From: Bacteroidia bacterium
GTDB taxonomy: Bacteria; Bacteroidota; Bacteroidia; J057
Assembly (NCBI GenBank): GCA_033391075.1
Contig: JAWPMV010000001.1
Span: 5,146,001-5,210,000, forward strand
DNA: 64,000 bases
Direction: 5' to 3'
Shown one piece after another: positions 53,102 to 61,451 of the stretch. The position numbers and the translations under genes were made by a program. The stretch's first letter is position 1; each line of letters starts with the position of its first letter. Below the pieces are notes generated by a model that saw only the letters and a list, made by a program, of their open reading frames with translations, was not told the origin of the DNA and made no database searches.

Positions 53102-53680
53102 ATGAAAAAAATACTGATCATCATCGGACATCCCGATAAGGAAAGTTACAACTTTGCACTTTCTCAGGCTTACCAAAAAGGAGTAGAAAGATCCGGGGCA
53201 GACCATAAAACCATCAACATCGGCGAGCTGAATTTCAATCCCAATCTCCAATTCGGATATCGGAAGCGAACAGAGCTTGAACCTGATTTATTGAAGGCAC
53301 AGGAAGATCTGAAATGGGCCGATCACATCGTCTGGATTTATCCGGTTTGGTGGGGTTCGGTGCCAGCCATTATGAAAGGTTTTCTGGACAGGGTATTATT
53401 GCCAGGTTTTGCCTTTAAAAAAAGGGAAGGTTCCGTCTGGTGGGACAAATATTTCACGGGTAAAAGCTCACGCATCATTTGTACCCTGGATCAACCCACT
53501 TGGTTTTACAGCCTTATCAATCGGGCACCTAGCCATAGTGCGATGAAAAGATTGACCATGAATTTTATCGGGGTGAAATCGGTAAAGATTACTTCTATCG
53601 GTCCATTGCGCTTGTCAAAAGATAGCTTCCGCACAAAATGGCTGAAAAAAGTAGAGAAACTGGGGGAAAGGAATAAATAA
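53102..53680 (+). CDS. NAD(P)H quinone oxidoreductase-like flavoprotein
   Basis: A 192-residue flavodoxin-fold protein of the NQO/KefF type. FMN/FAD-binding regions are IIIGHPDKESYNFAL and VWIYPVWWGSVPAIMKGFLDRVLLPGFAF. It probably reduces quinones or electrophiles with NAD(P)H. It lies under the FNR-type box after a Crp-like gene. Confidence 0.9.
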   Translation: MKKILIIIGHPDKESYNFALSQAYQKGVERSGADHKTINIGELNFNPNLQFGYRKRTELEPDLLKAQEDLKWADHIVWIYPVWWGSVPAIMKGFLDRVLLPGFAFKKREGSVWWDKYFTGKSSRIICTLDQPTWFYSLINRAPSHSAMKRLTMNFIGVKSVKITSIGPLRLSKDSFRTKWLKKVEKLGERNK

Positions 53681-53849
53681 AATCGGCTTTACAGAATATT
53701 GGAGTTTTTCTGAGCTCTTATCTGCGCACTTGAATTATTGATCCAATTTATTGGACGGACTTCTCCCTTGCCGAGAAAGTGTTTCTCAGAATCAGGTTTT
53801 TTTATATCCTCCTTTTTTGAGCGAAAAAAACCTTGTGAAAACCGCTTGC

Positions 53850-55730
53850 TTATTCCTCTATTGAAAAAGCCAGCACGACATTGCCTTCTTTCTCGGCAAA
53901 TTTGGCATAACCAGAAGAGACGAATAATTGATTCCCGACTACCACAGGACCGTCTGAATCTATGGCGCCCCCAAAGGCTCTGACGCCATTGACAGATTCA
54001 TAGTCTCGCTTGGTATCATAGGACCAAAGCTCTCGCCCATCCTCTTTGGCATAGGCTTTCATCCATCCGTCAAGCGTGCCACCAAATACTACTTCAGGTG
54101 TCAGGGTAATGGCTGCCGAAAGACCGGGACCACAGCCCCTTAGTTCGAAGGTACCGCAGCGATCTTCTTCTATGGTGGACCAAAGCACAGATCCATCTGC
54201 TATATCAACTGCATGCAAGCCAGGAGACTTAGGTTTATCTGGATTGAGGTCATAGGGACCACGGTCATTGATCGGTACATAGAGAATTTCACCATCTGTA
54301 GCCATTCCCCAATGAATCCCTCCCATAAATCCGCCTCGACCCACCAAAGTTGTCCAGACAATTCGGCCCTTATCATCAGGGTCCATGGCATAGACATGCC
54401 CCGATTTCTGTCCAGCCAATAGCAGGTCTTTGCCTTTATAATTCACAAGGATAGGCGGTGCTCCAAAGTCTGCATCCGGCCCAAAGTCTTCCGGACAATT
54501 CGCCCTGCTTGTCAGGGTTACACAAGCTGCATTCCAGGCATCTTTGGGAATGGTTTGTTGTGCCCATCGTTTTTCTCCAGTAGCCAAATCAAAAGCAATA
54601 ATGGCATCACTGGTTTTGCTAGCAGGCCGGGTATAATTTTCTCCGCTTCCGATATACAGACATCCTCTTGCACTATCTATGGTAACGGCTGTCCACACAG
54701 GAGCACCTGATGGGCCTATTTTAGCAACCCCTTTCTCATTTTTCCCTTGCTCGACAGGGGTTTCATCTATGGTATAGGTCTTCCAAAGCTCTGTACCATC
54801 TGCTGCATCCAGAGAAACAACAGCCCCACGAGAGGTACAACAAGCATAGTTTTCATCAACTGCTGATCCCACTTCTGTAGAGGAGACAGGTACATAAAGT
54901 CGATTATTGTATAGGCTTAAGGTACCCGTTATGGTGGCATCCGGATGTTCTTCCACTTTTTTCTTCCAGATCAACTTTTGGCTATCCAGGTCAAGGGCAT
55001 ATACATAGGCACTAAAATCTCCAAAGTACAATCGATTTGCCCTACCACTTGAATCTCTCCCGATAACCAAAGCGGATCGAACTTCAGCCGTTGCCTGAAA
55101 GGTCCATAGGGTACAACCCGTCCTTCGATCCAGGGCATAAACGGTTCCTGTTTGGCTAGCAGTAAATAAGGTATTGCCAGCGATGGTAGGCTGGACGCGG
55201 GCACGTGAAGAATTGGGAAAGGCAAAGGCCCAGTCGAGTTTTAGCTTGGATACATTTTCCACACTTAGCTTTAGATCGGCTTTATCATAGTAGCGTTGGT
55301 TGTGGAGCCCCATTCCCCAATTGTCTATGCGGGGAAAGGCAGCTTGATCCGCAGAAAAATCACCTTCTTCACATTGACCTACTTTGGGGTCCAGCCCCTC
55401 CATAGCGTCACTGTCGATATCAGAAATATAAGCTGCCAATGCTCTATGCTGTTCATCTGTAAGGGTAATGGCCTGATTTTTCATGACCCCGGTCTTAAGG
55501 GTGGCAACAATGGTTTCCTCAGGCAATAATTTCAAGGCAGAGAAGGTTGGTGCTTCGGCTACTGCTCCTCCATGACAAATCGCACATCGGGTCGAAAAGA
55601 GTTCCTCCGTTTCTACATCTGCTGTAATTTGTTCGGTTGAACCCTGGGTGAGTTTCATCCAAAGAAAGCCGAGGAAAAGTATGGCGATAACTAATAGGAT
55701 ACCAAAACCGATAAGGATTTTTTTCAGCAT
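53850..55730 (-). CDS. PQQ-binding-type beta-propeller dehydrogenase with cytochrome c domain
   Basis: A 626-residue protein anchored by one N-terminal membrane helix (residues 5-27). A c-type haem site CAICH (Cys49, Cys52, His53) lies in a short cytochrome domain (40-105), followed by an eight-bladed quinoprotein-like propeller (residues 145-620) with several W-type blade motifs (TVYALDRRTGCTLWTF). The family oxidises alcohols or polyvinyl alcohol and passes electrons to haem. The haem precedes the propeller here, unlike in many quinohaemoproteins. It starts 4 bases after the VOC gene. Confidence 0.85.
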   Translation of the reverse strand: MLKKILIGFGILLVIAILFLGFLWMKLTQGSTEQITADVETEELFSTRCAICHGGAVAEAPTFSALKLLPEETIVATLKTGVMKNQAITLTDEQHRALAAYISDIDSDAMEGLDPKVGQCEEGDFSADQAAFPRIDNWGMGLHNQRYYDKADLKLSVENVSKLKLDWAFAFPNSSRARVQPTIAGNTLFTASQTGTVYALDRRTGCTLWTFQATAEVRSALVIGRDSSGRANRLYFGDFSAYVYALDLDSQKLIWKKKVEEHPDATITGTLSLYNNRLYVPVSSTEVGSAVDENYACCTSRGAVVSLDAADGTELWKTYTIDETPVEQGKNEKGVAKIGPSGAPVWTAVTIDSARGCLYIGSGENYTRPASKTSDAIIAFDLATGEKRWAQQTIPKDAWNAACVTLTSRANCPEDFGPDADFGAPPILVNYKGKDLLLAGQKSGHVYAMDPDDKGRIVWTTLVGRGGFMGGIHWGMATDGEILYVPINDRGPYDLNPDKPKSPGLHAVDIADGSVLWSTIEEDRCGTFELRGCGPGLSAAITLTPEVVFGGTLDGWMKAYAKEDGRELWSYDTKRDYESVNGVRAFGGAIDSDGPVVVGNQLFVSSGYAKFAEKEGNVVLAFSIEE

Positions 55731-55734
55731 GGCT

Positions 55735-56811
55735 TTACATATTCATTAGCGAGAGAGGTGAATTTGTATCTATAATCTGGCGCAGGGAAAAGATATTTCC
55801 ATCAGGATCCTGGGCAAAGACCATCCAGAAGTCCTGCATCTTTTGGGGACTGCTGGCAAAGTTCACGCCCTTATTTTTAAGTCTTTCGTATTCTTTCTGA
55901 ATATCCCCAACCTCAAAGGAAAAGGAATAGCCCAAATCTGTCAATTTTCGTGCTTTTTCTATGTCAGGAGTAATGGGATGGGTGTACTGCATCATCTCCA
56001 TTTTTTTACCCTGGGTATCCATTCCAAACCAAACCGCATCCATCATCACGCTATCATAATCCACTACAGCATCCAAAATGGGACTGGGTCCATAGCTATT
56101 GACTCTGTAAGGCTCAATTTCCAGTACCTCTTCATAAAAAGCTGCCAATCTTTTGAGATTGGGGCTCATGAGAGCTACCTGTGTCATCCACATCGGATTT
56201 TTTTGGGCATAATCCTTCCCAATATTCAGCGGAATAAGGATATCCGGCATATGTTCCAGCTCCATCATATTGCCCTCCGGGTCATAGCCATAGGCATAAG
56301 AGACACTAACACTACTTACTACTACCGTTCCTTCTCCTCTACTCAAAATATCAGCTCCTGCATCCTTGAATTTATGATAGACCGAAGTGGCAGGCGGCCC
56401 CTGGTAGCAAGTATGGGTCATGCCCGGTCCCTGGAAAGGCATACGACTTACTATACTATCGCTTTGCTCGGCAAATTCGGTAAGCTCCAGTAACATATTG
56501 GGGCCTTTGAGGATTGCTTTTTCAAAAGAAATCGAATCTTGTCCAAATAAAGCATTAGCAGCAGGATTGTTTTCTACCGTATACCTTTGGATCACTTCAA
56601 AATCAGTCGCTGTTTCGTAAAACTCTAGCATCTTATCCAAATCAAGCACTGAAAGCCCGATATGGTTGAAGCCTATAAAGCTAGTCGGTGTATCCAACAT
56701 AGACGGACGCGGCGCCAATCGAGCCATTGCATACTTGTAAATAAAAATTCCCGCTCCCAGCATCAGGACAATAAGGACGAGGAAGAAGTATTTTAACCAG
56801 CGCAATTTCAT
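55735..56811 (-). CDS. Membrane-anchored VOC (glyoxalase/dioxygenase-like) protein
   Basis: From the ATG at 56811 the protein has 358 residues; an upstream start at 56844 is less likely. One N-terminal membrane helix (residues 5-27) is followed by two VOC modules (about 45-190 and 205-350): FIGFNHIGLSVLDLDKMLEFYETA and MWMTQVALMSPNLKRLAAFYEEV. A candidate ring-cleavage or lyase fold facing the periplasm. Shares a transcript with the PQQ-type gene, which suggests a joint extracytoplasmic oxidation. Confidence 0.78.
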   Translation of the reverse strand: MKLRWLKYFFLVLIVLMLGAGIFIYKYAMARLAPRPSMLDTPTSFIGFNHIGLSVLDLDKMLEFYETATDFEVIQRYTVENNPAANALFGQDSISFEKAILKGPNMLLELTEFAEQSDSIVSRMPFQGPGMTHTCYQGPPATSVYHKFKDAGADILSRGEGTVVVSSVSVSYAYGYDPEGNMMELEHMPDILIPLNIGKDYAQKNPMWMTQVALMSPNLKRLAAFYEEVLEIEPYRVNSYGPSPILDAVVDYDSVMMDAVWFGMDTQGKKMEMMQYTHPITPDIEKARKLTDLGYSFSFEVGDIQKEYERLKNKGVNFASSPQKMQDFWMVFAQDPDGNIFSLRQIIDTNSPLSLMNM

Positions 56812-56994
56812 AGGTAGTAGTTTAACAATTTGGATCTCACTCAAGATACTAGAGATAATCCAAAAGAAGGAACAATGCTCATTAACCCCGGATAATAAAT
56901 GGAAAAATTATCATTGCTAAGGATAGATGAGGTTTCCGGGGCCTAAATTCTAGTTCTTCTTAATCATACAAACAGATTTTTCTTATTATTAGGC
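56812..56994. promoter_or_regulatory. Divergent promoter region of the VOC operon and araC-like gene
   Basis: A 183-base gap between divergent genes, the usual place of AraC binding. No certain -33/-7 pair or palindrome is visible; CCCCGG words near 56886 and 56937 recur with inverted orientation. Confidence 0.35.
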
Positions 56995-57864
56995 ATGGGC
57001 AATCGCACACAATTAGCACGCTATAAAAAACTACTCAGCTTCATTGATATTCATTTTAAAGAGGACATTAACATCCCCCAAATAGAAGAAGTTTGTCATT
57101 ATTCTTACCGAAACATCAACCGCATATTTGAAGCCCTGCATAATGAAACAATTGGAAAATATGTCAAACGGCTTCGACTCGAAAAAGCCGCTCAATATCT
57201 AAGCTATTCTGAAATGGGGGTATCAGAAATCGCCTATGAAGTGGGATTTGAAGATCGGGCAGCCTTTAGTAAGGCTTTTAAAAATAAATACCAGCTCTCT
57301 CCCGCCAACTTTCGAAAAACTCAAAGCTCTATCCGCGAAGAACTTCAATCCACACTTGTGCCGCCAGAGCAGGAAGGGAGAGAAGAACTTGAGTTTGAGA
57401 TCGCCTATCTGGATGATTTCACCTATTTATTTCTGGAATATCGGGGCCTGCAAGAAGATATGAGTGCAAATGATAAGGTATGGGAAGACTTGTATGAATA
57501 TGGAAATAAAAAAGGGATCATTTCTGAAGCTCCTATATTTATGCTGGAAATCAGGGATGATGAAGAAATAAGCGATAGCATACATTGTAGGTATAATTTT
57601 GCCCTGCTTCTTGAGAATAAACCGGACTTCGAAGCGGAAGGGCTTTTTCGCATAAAGGAGCACAAGCAACAAAAGTATGCTCGTTTCACACATGTCGGTG
57701 CTCCTGAGAGTTCCATCGAATTTTACCGAAAAATTTATGCTTACTGGATGCAGGATGTAGGTCTGGAATTACAAGATCTCCCAAGTCTTGAATTTTACCC
57801 TAATTATGCTGAAAATCTTCCGGAAGAAGAACTGCAAACTGAGATTTATATTCCCGTAGTCTAA
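56995..57864 (+). CDS. AraC regulator with GyrI-like effector domain
   Basis: A 289-residue regulator with two helix-turn-helix motifs at the N-terminus (residues 8-110, ending GVSEIAYEVGFEDRAAFSKAFKNKYQLSPANFRK) and a GyrI-like ligand-binding domain from about 130. The order and size match the Rob/SoxS-like drug-responsive type. It is divergent from the VOC-PQQ genes and upstream of the hydroxylase operon; either may be its target. Confidence 0.92.
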   Translation: MGNRTQLARYKKLLSFIDIHFKEDINIPQIEEVCHYSYRNINRIFEALHNETIGKYVKRLRLEKAAQYLSYSEMGVSEIAYEVGFEDRAAFSKAFKNKYQLSPANFRKTQSSIREELQSTLVPPEQEGREELEFEIAYLDDFTYLFLEYRGLQEDMSANDKVWEDLYEYGNKKGIISEAPIFMLEIRDDEEISDSIHCRYNFALLLENKPDFEAEGLFRIKEHKQQKYARFTHVGAPESSIEFYRKIYAYWMQDVGLELQDLPSLEFYPNYAENLPEEELQTEIYIPVV

Positions 57865-57866
57865 AT

Positions 57867-57881
57867 TGTCCAAAACGGACA
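57867..57881. promoter_or_regulatory. Small palindrome before the hydroxylase operon
   Basis: TGTCC-AAAAC-GGACA is a perfect 5-bp inverted repeat directly after the araC-like stop. TAGCTTTG at 57904-57911 matches the -7 element. Together they may form a regulated promoter for the next three genes. Confidence 0.4.
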
Positions 57882-57965
57882 CATGGACGCCATGCGCGAT
57901 TTATAGCTTTGAATGAGTAAAGGGAAATCCCTTTCGCAAAAGTCAAACAACAATAAACAAATCGC

Positions 57966-58817
57966 ATGGAAGACTTGATTCAAAAAATGGAAGACAATAT
58001 AGGACTGGCCGTCTTGATAATTCTGGCCTTTTCTATGGGTCTGGCAATCGTAGAGTTTTTCTACGAACTCTATAAGAAGAAAATCAACAAATGGAGACTC
58101 GGGGAAATGTGGGCAAGTTTCTCTGTATTCCTCGTGGCTCAACTCACCGAAAAGATAAGTGTGGTCGCTTTTACAGGTGCTTTCTACTTTTTATCCCAAT
58201 ACATTCCCTGGCAAATTCCGATCAATATATGGACGACCATCCTCTGTATTCTACTCATCGACTTTCTCTACTATTGGGAACATCGAATTGAGCATCGAGT
58301 AAGAGCCTTATGGACCTACCATAGCATTCATCATAGCTCTCCCATCTACAATTATACCACAGCACTTAGGGTCTCTTTTATCGATTCATTTGTTACCTGG
58401 GTTTTCTACTTACCCGCCATCTTAATAGGCTTCCATCCCTATGTAGTGCTTTTGGCAATTCTCTTTATGCTGACCTATCAATTTTGGCTGCATACGGAAA
58501 TCATCGGCAAGCTGGGTTGGTATGAGAAAATATTCATGACTCCATCTCAGCACAGGGTTCATCATGGTTCAGACGATATTTACCTGGATAAAAATTATGG
58601 GGCTATTCTATCGATATGGGACCGCATGTTTGGCACCTTCCAGGAGGAATTGCATACTCCTACTTATGGACTCACAAGGCCTATCAATACCATAAATCCG
58701 GTGAAAGTTCATTTCATAGAGTACGACCACATGTTTCGGGATATGTGGAATGCAAAAAGTCTCAAAGAAGCCTGGCAGTATTTGGTAAATCCTCCGGGAT
58801 GGAAACCTTCTAAATAG
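57966..58817 (+). CDS. Sterol desaturase / fatty acid hydroxylase-superfamily protein
   Basis: A 283-residue membrane protein with the diiron histidine clusters of the superfamily: DFLYYWEHRIEHRVRALWTYHSIHHSS, LHTEIIGKLGW and PSQHRVHHGSDD. Members hydroxylate or desaturate lipids. It heads a three-gene run with gaps of 6 and 28 bases. Confidence 0.93.
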   Translation: MEDLIQKMEDNIGLAVLIILAFSMGLAIVEFFYELYKKKINKWRLGEMWASFSVFLVAQLTEKISVVAFTGAFYFLSQYIPWQIPINIWTTILCILLIDFLYYWEHRIEHRVRALWTYHSIHHSSPIYNYTTALRVSFIDSFVTWVFYLPAILIGFHPYVVLLAILFMLTYQFWLHTEIIGKLGWYEKIFMTPSQHRVHHGSDDIYLDKNYGAILSIWDRMFGTFQEELHTPTYGLTRPINTINPVKVHFIEYDHMFRDMWNAKSLKEAWQYLVNPPGWKPSK

Positions 58818-58823
58818 GAAAGA

Positions 58824-59660
58824 ATGAACTTATTGACAATTCTTAAGGCTCATAAACTGAGATTTGGTTTTACCCTCGCTCTCTTATTAGTCGAAGCGGC
58901 TTTGGCCCTTTTATTCCCTTTGTTCATTGGGAAAGCCATAGAAGCTGCTATGCATGAAAGTATTGAGGGAGTTATCCAACTAGGTGTATTGGGCATTGCC
59001 GCATTAGCTATAGGAGTAGGTCGGAGAATATTTGATTCGCGCTTCTATGCGAAACTCTACCAAAGGCTTGGTTCAAAAATCATGACAAAACTTCAAGGCC
59101 AGGTCTATTCTGTTAAATCGGCAAGATTGGCCATGATCAGAGAGTTGGTAGAATTTCTGGAAAATTCCCTGCCGGAACTGATTAGTGCAATTATCGGACT
59201 CATAGGAGTAGTCGTCATGATTGCCACCTTAAATCTGACGGTCTTCTATGCCAGCCTGATTCTCAGTGCATGTATTTTTTTGATTTATGTCTTTAGCCGA
59301 AAGAAAACCTTGCGTTTTAATCAATCCGTCAATGATACCTTTGAAAAACAAGTAGCAGTAATTTCCCAGAATGATGAGAAAGAGTTGAGTCTTCACCTGA
59401 AAGAAATGATGAAATGGAACATCAAACTATCAGACCTGGAAGCCCTGAATTTTTCTTTCTCCTGGACCTTGCTGATCGCATTTTTAGTGGGCTCCATCCT
59501 CATTGCAGCCAATAATCCCATTGCCAATTATGGAGCCTTATTTTCTTTGATCATGTACGTGTTTCAGTATATGGAAAATGTGATTAGCTTGCCTTTATTC
59601 TATCAGAATTATATACGATTGCAGGAAATTCAGCAAAGGATGCTGGATATTAGAGAGTAA
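58824..59660 (+). CDS. ABC-transporter-type six-helix domain without ATPase
   Basis: A 278-residue protein with the six-helix fold of exporter-type ABC transporters (helices near 12-30, 50-70, 120-140, 145-165, 210-230, 240-260) but no Walker A, signature or Walker B motif, and the frame stops cleanly. It matches the ABC six-TM family that occurs as separate polypeptides. No nucleotide-binding partner is adjacent. Confidence 0.75.
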   Translation: MNLLTILKAHKLRFGFTLALLLVEAALALLFPLFIGKAIEAAMHESIEGVIQLGVLGIAALAIGVGRRIFDSRFYAKLYQRLGSKIMTKLQGQVYSVKSARLAMIRELVEFLENSLPELISAIIGLIGVVVMIATLNLTVFYASLILSACIFLIYVFSRKKTLRFNQSVNDTFEKQVAVISQNDEKELSLHLKEMMKWNIKLSDLEALNFSFSWTLLIAFLVGSILIAANNPIANYGALFSLIMYVFQYMENVISLPLFYQNYIRLQEIQQRMLDIRE

Positions 59661-59688
59661 CAGAAAGAAAAAGGAATACTTAAGGTTT

Positions 59689-60051
59689 ATGAAAATACGA
59701 TGCGAGTGCGGACATATCATTGTGGACCAGAGTGATAATCTCCCTTACAAAGCTCATTTGATCCCTGATACTCAAATGGAAGGTATATTTGAGGGCGCCG
59801 CTAAACTTTCGGATTTTATCGAGGCTATTGGAAAAGGAAAGCGCTCAGATTGGATTGAGGAGAATTTTGGAGAAGAATATCCTAAAGAGCTTACGAATAC
59901 CGCAATCATCTCAGACCTGATCATGAGTAAACTCAAGACGAGAAATATGTATCAATGTGAAAGTTGTGGGAGGGTATTGATTGAAAAATCAGTGGGAGCT
60001 TTTGAGTTTTTTTATCCTGAGGGGAAGGAAGCAAAGGGAATTTTGAATTGA
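59689..60051 (+). CDS. Small split-zinc-ribbon-like protein
   Basis: A 120-residue protein with CECGH at residues 5-9 and CESCG near 95-99, which may jointly bind zinc, with a helical insert between. No family recognised. Last gene of the hydroxylase run. Confidence 0.6.
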   Translation: MKIRCECGHIIVDQSDNLPYKAHLIPDTQMEGIFEGAAKLSDFIEAIGKGKRSDWIEENFGEEYPKELTNTAIISDLIMSKLKTRNMYQCESCGRVLIEKSVGAFEFFYPEGKEAKGILN

Positions 60052-60062
60052 ATGGCTAAAGC

Positions 60063-60139
60063 TGTGTTGTAGTGTTTTAGTGTTGTGGTTGATTATGAAT
60101 TCGAACTACAACACTAAAACACTACCGCACTTCAACACA
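60063..60139. repeat. Inverted repeat, GTGTT-rich family copy D
   Basis: TAGTGTTTTAGTGTTGT (60070-60086) pairs perfectly with 60108-60124; outer words TGTGTTG (60063) and CAACACA (60133-60139) also pair. The arm differs from copy B at one base and the opposite arm carries the compensating change. It lies between convergent genes and can act as a two-way terminator. Confidence 0.85.
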
Positions 60140-60144
60140 TCCTC

Positions 60145-61005
60145 CTACATCTCCACCATGCCCATCTGACCATTCTGGAAGGCCAGAATTTTCGCCCGAA
60201 TTTCATCCGGCTGATTCATAACAAAGGGACCATAAGTCGCCATAGGTTCACGAATCAATTCTCCTCCCATGAGCATAATTTCTGAATCTTCAAGGGCCTG
60301 CAGTTCTATCCCTCCTTCACCTTCATGATACAGCAAGACATCACTCAATTTCAAGCTGGATACTTCCTTCCCACTTTTCACTTCCCCACTTCCTACGTAG
60401 GCTGCTACTTCAAAACTCGATGGAACTTCCATTTCCCATTTTGCTCCGGCTTTGAGGCTAAGGTGCATAAGGAATAACGGCGAATAGGTATGTACCGGCG
60501 ATTTTACGTCTATGTATTGGCCTGCAATAATTCTAAGACTTCCACCCTCAAAATTTACGACAGGTAATTCTTCTGGCCTAAAATGCTCAAAGCCCGGATC
60601 GACTTCTTTATAAGCAGCAGGAAGATTTACCCAGATTTGGAAGCCTTCATAAGGACCACTGCCGTCCTCCTTTTCTCCCAAAACCTGCTCGGCATGTACA
60701 ATTCCTTTACCTGCAGTCATCCAGTTTACTCCTCCGGCCTTCATATACTGTTCACCTGCAAAACTGTCCTTGTGATATCCCAAACCACTGAATAAATAGG
60801 TAACTGCCTGAAAGCCTGCATGAGGATGTGGTGGCACTACCATATTGTCATTGGGTCGAGCTTCTTTCGGACCAAAATGATCCCAGAGAATAAAGGGGCC
60901 GATCTTTTTGATGGCTCGTACTGGAAAAGGTCGATAGACCTCTACCTGAGGCGCAACTTCGACTACTTCGGATTTTAAAATTCTTGGATTTGATCTGATG
61001 TTCAT
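60145..61005 (-). CDS. Pirin-family cupin protein
   Basis: A 286-residue bicupin. The metal site in the N-terminal cupin is visible in PPHPHAGFQAVTYLFSGLGYHKD and HAEQV. Some pirins are quercetin dioxygenases, others act as redox co-regulators. The start has an unusually strong Shine-Dalgarno run (GGAAAGGAG) for this phylum. A 14-base palindrome lies upstream. Confidence 0.94.
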   Translation of the reverse strand: MNIRSNPRILKSEVVEVAPQVEVYRPFPVRAIKKIGPFILWDHFGPKEARPNDNMVVPPHPHAGFQAVTYLFSGLGYHKDSFAGEQYMKAGGVNWMTAGKGIVHAEQVLGEKEDGSGPYEGFQIWVNLPAAYKEVDPGFEHFRPEELPVVNFEGGSLRIIAGQYIDVKSPVHTYSPLFLMHLSLKAGAKWEMEVPSSFEVAAYVGSGEVKSGKEVSSLKLSDVLLYHEGEGGIELQALEDSEIMLMGGELIREPMATYGPFVMNQPDEIRAKILAFQNGQMGMVEM

Positions 61006-61044
61006 GTGATTTCTCCTTTCCTTTATATACGATTGAAAGCTATT

Positions 61045-61058
61045 AATGTTTAAACATT
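61045..61058. promoter_or_regulatory. Palindrome AATGTTTAAACATT upstream of pirin
   Basis: A perfect 14-base palindrome 40 bases before the pirin ATG. It is of the type bound by MarR/HxlR-family regulators, a common arrangement for pirin genes; no such regulator lies next to it. Confidence 0.55.
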
Positions 61059-61451
61059 GAATATTGTATTATAAGACACCTTCTCGTTTTTTCTTAATGT
61101 AGTTTTTCTTGGGGTTTATTCCACCTTTTTAGAAAAGGTGGAGCCAAAATCGCAGAGCCCAAAGCCAGCCTCACTCGCCGCCCCTACTCCCGATGGGCTC
61201 TGCAGGGCCAGCGCGCCTGGGAAGGGGATGGGTGTTGGTGTGTTAGGGTATTAGAGTGTTAGTGATTGATACTGCTTAGCCGCACTTAACCCTCCGCCTC
61301 ATCTCCTATCCCAACCCACTCCACTACCCAAGCGCGAGGGGCCACGCTGCTGCATCGGGGTGCGGGGGCTGGACTGCGCTAGGCTTTGCAGCAGCTTGAT
61401 TTTTGCTTCTTTTCATCTAAGGAAAAGAAGAAAGAAACCTAAAAACAGAAA
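61059..61451. other. Gene-free composite of three inverted repeats
   Basis: From left to right: TCCACCTTTT-TAG-AAAAGGTGGA (61120-61142, 10-bp arms), GCTGCTGCA (61346-61354) with TGCAGCAGC (61387-61395), and CTTCTTTTC-ATCTAAG-GAAAAGAAG (61406-61430). In between are GC-rich words and a GTGTTAG-rich stretch (61229-61264) related to the GTGTT family. The hairpin at 61406 may end the permease transcript. No reading frame is convincing. Confidence 0.55.
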
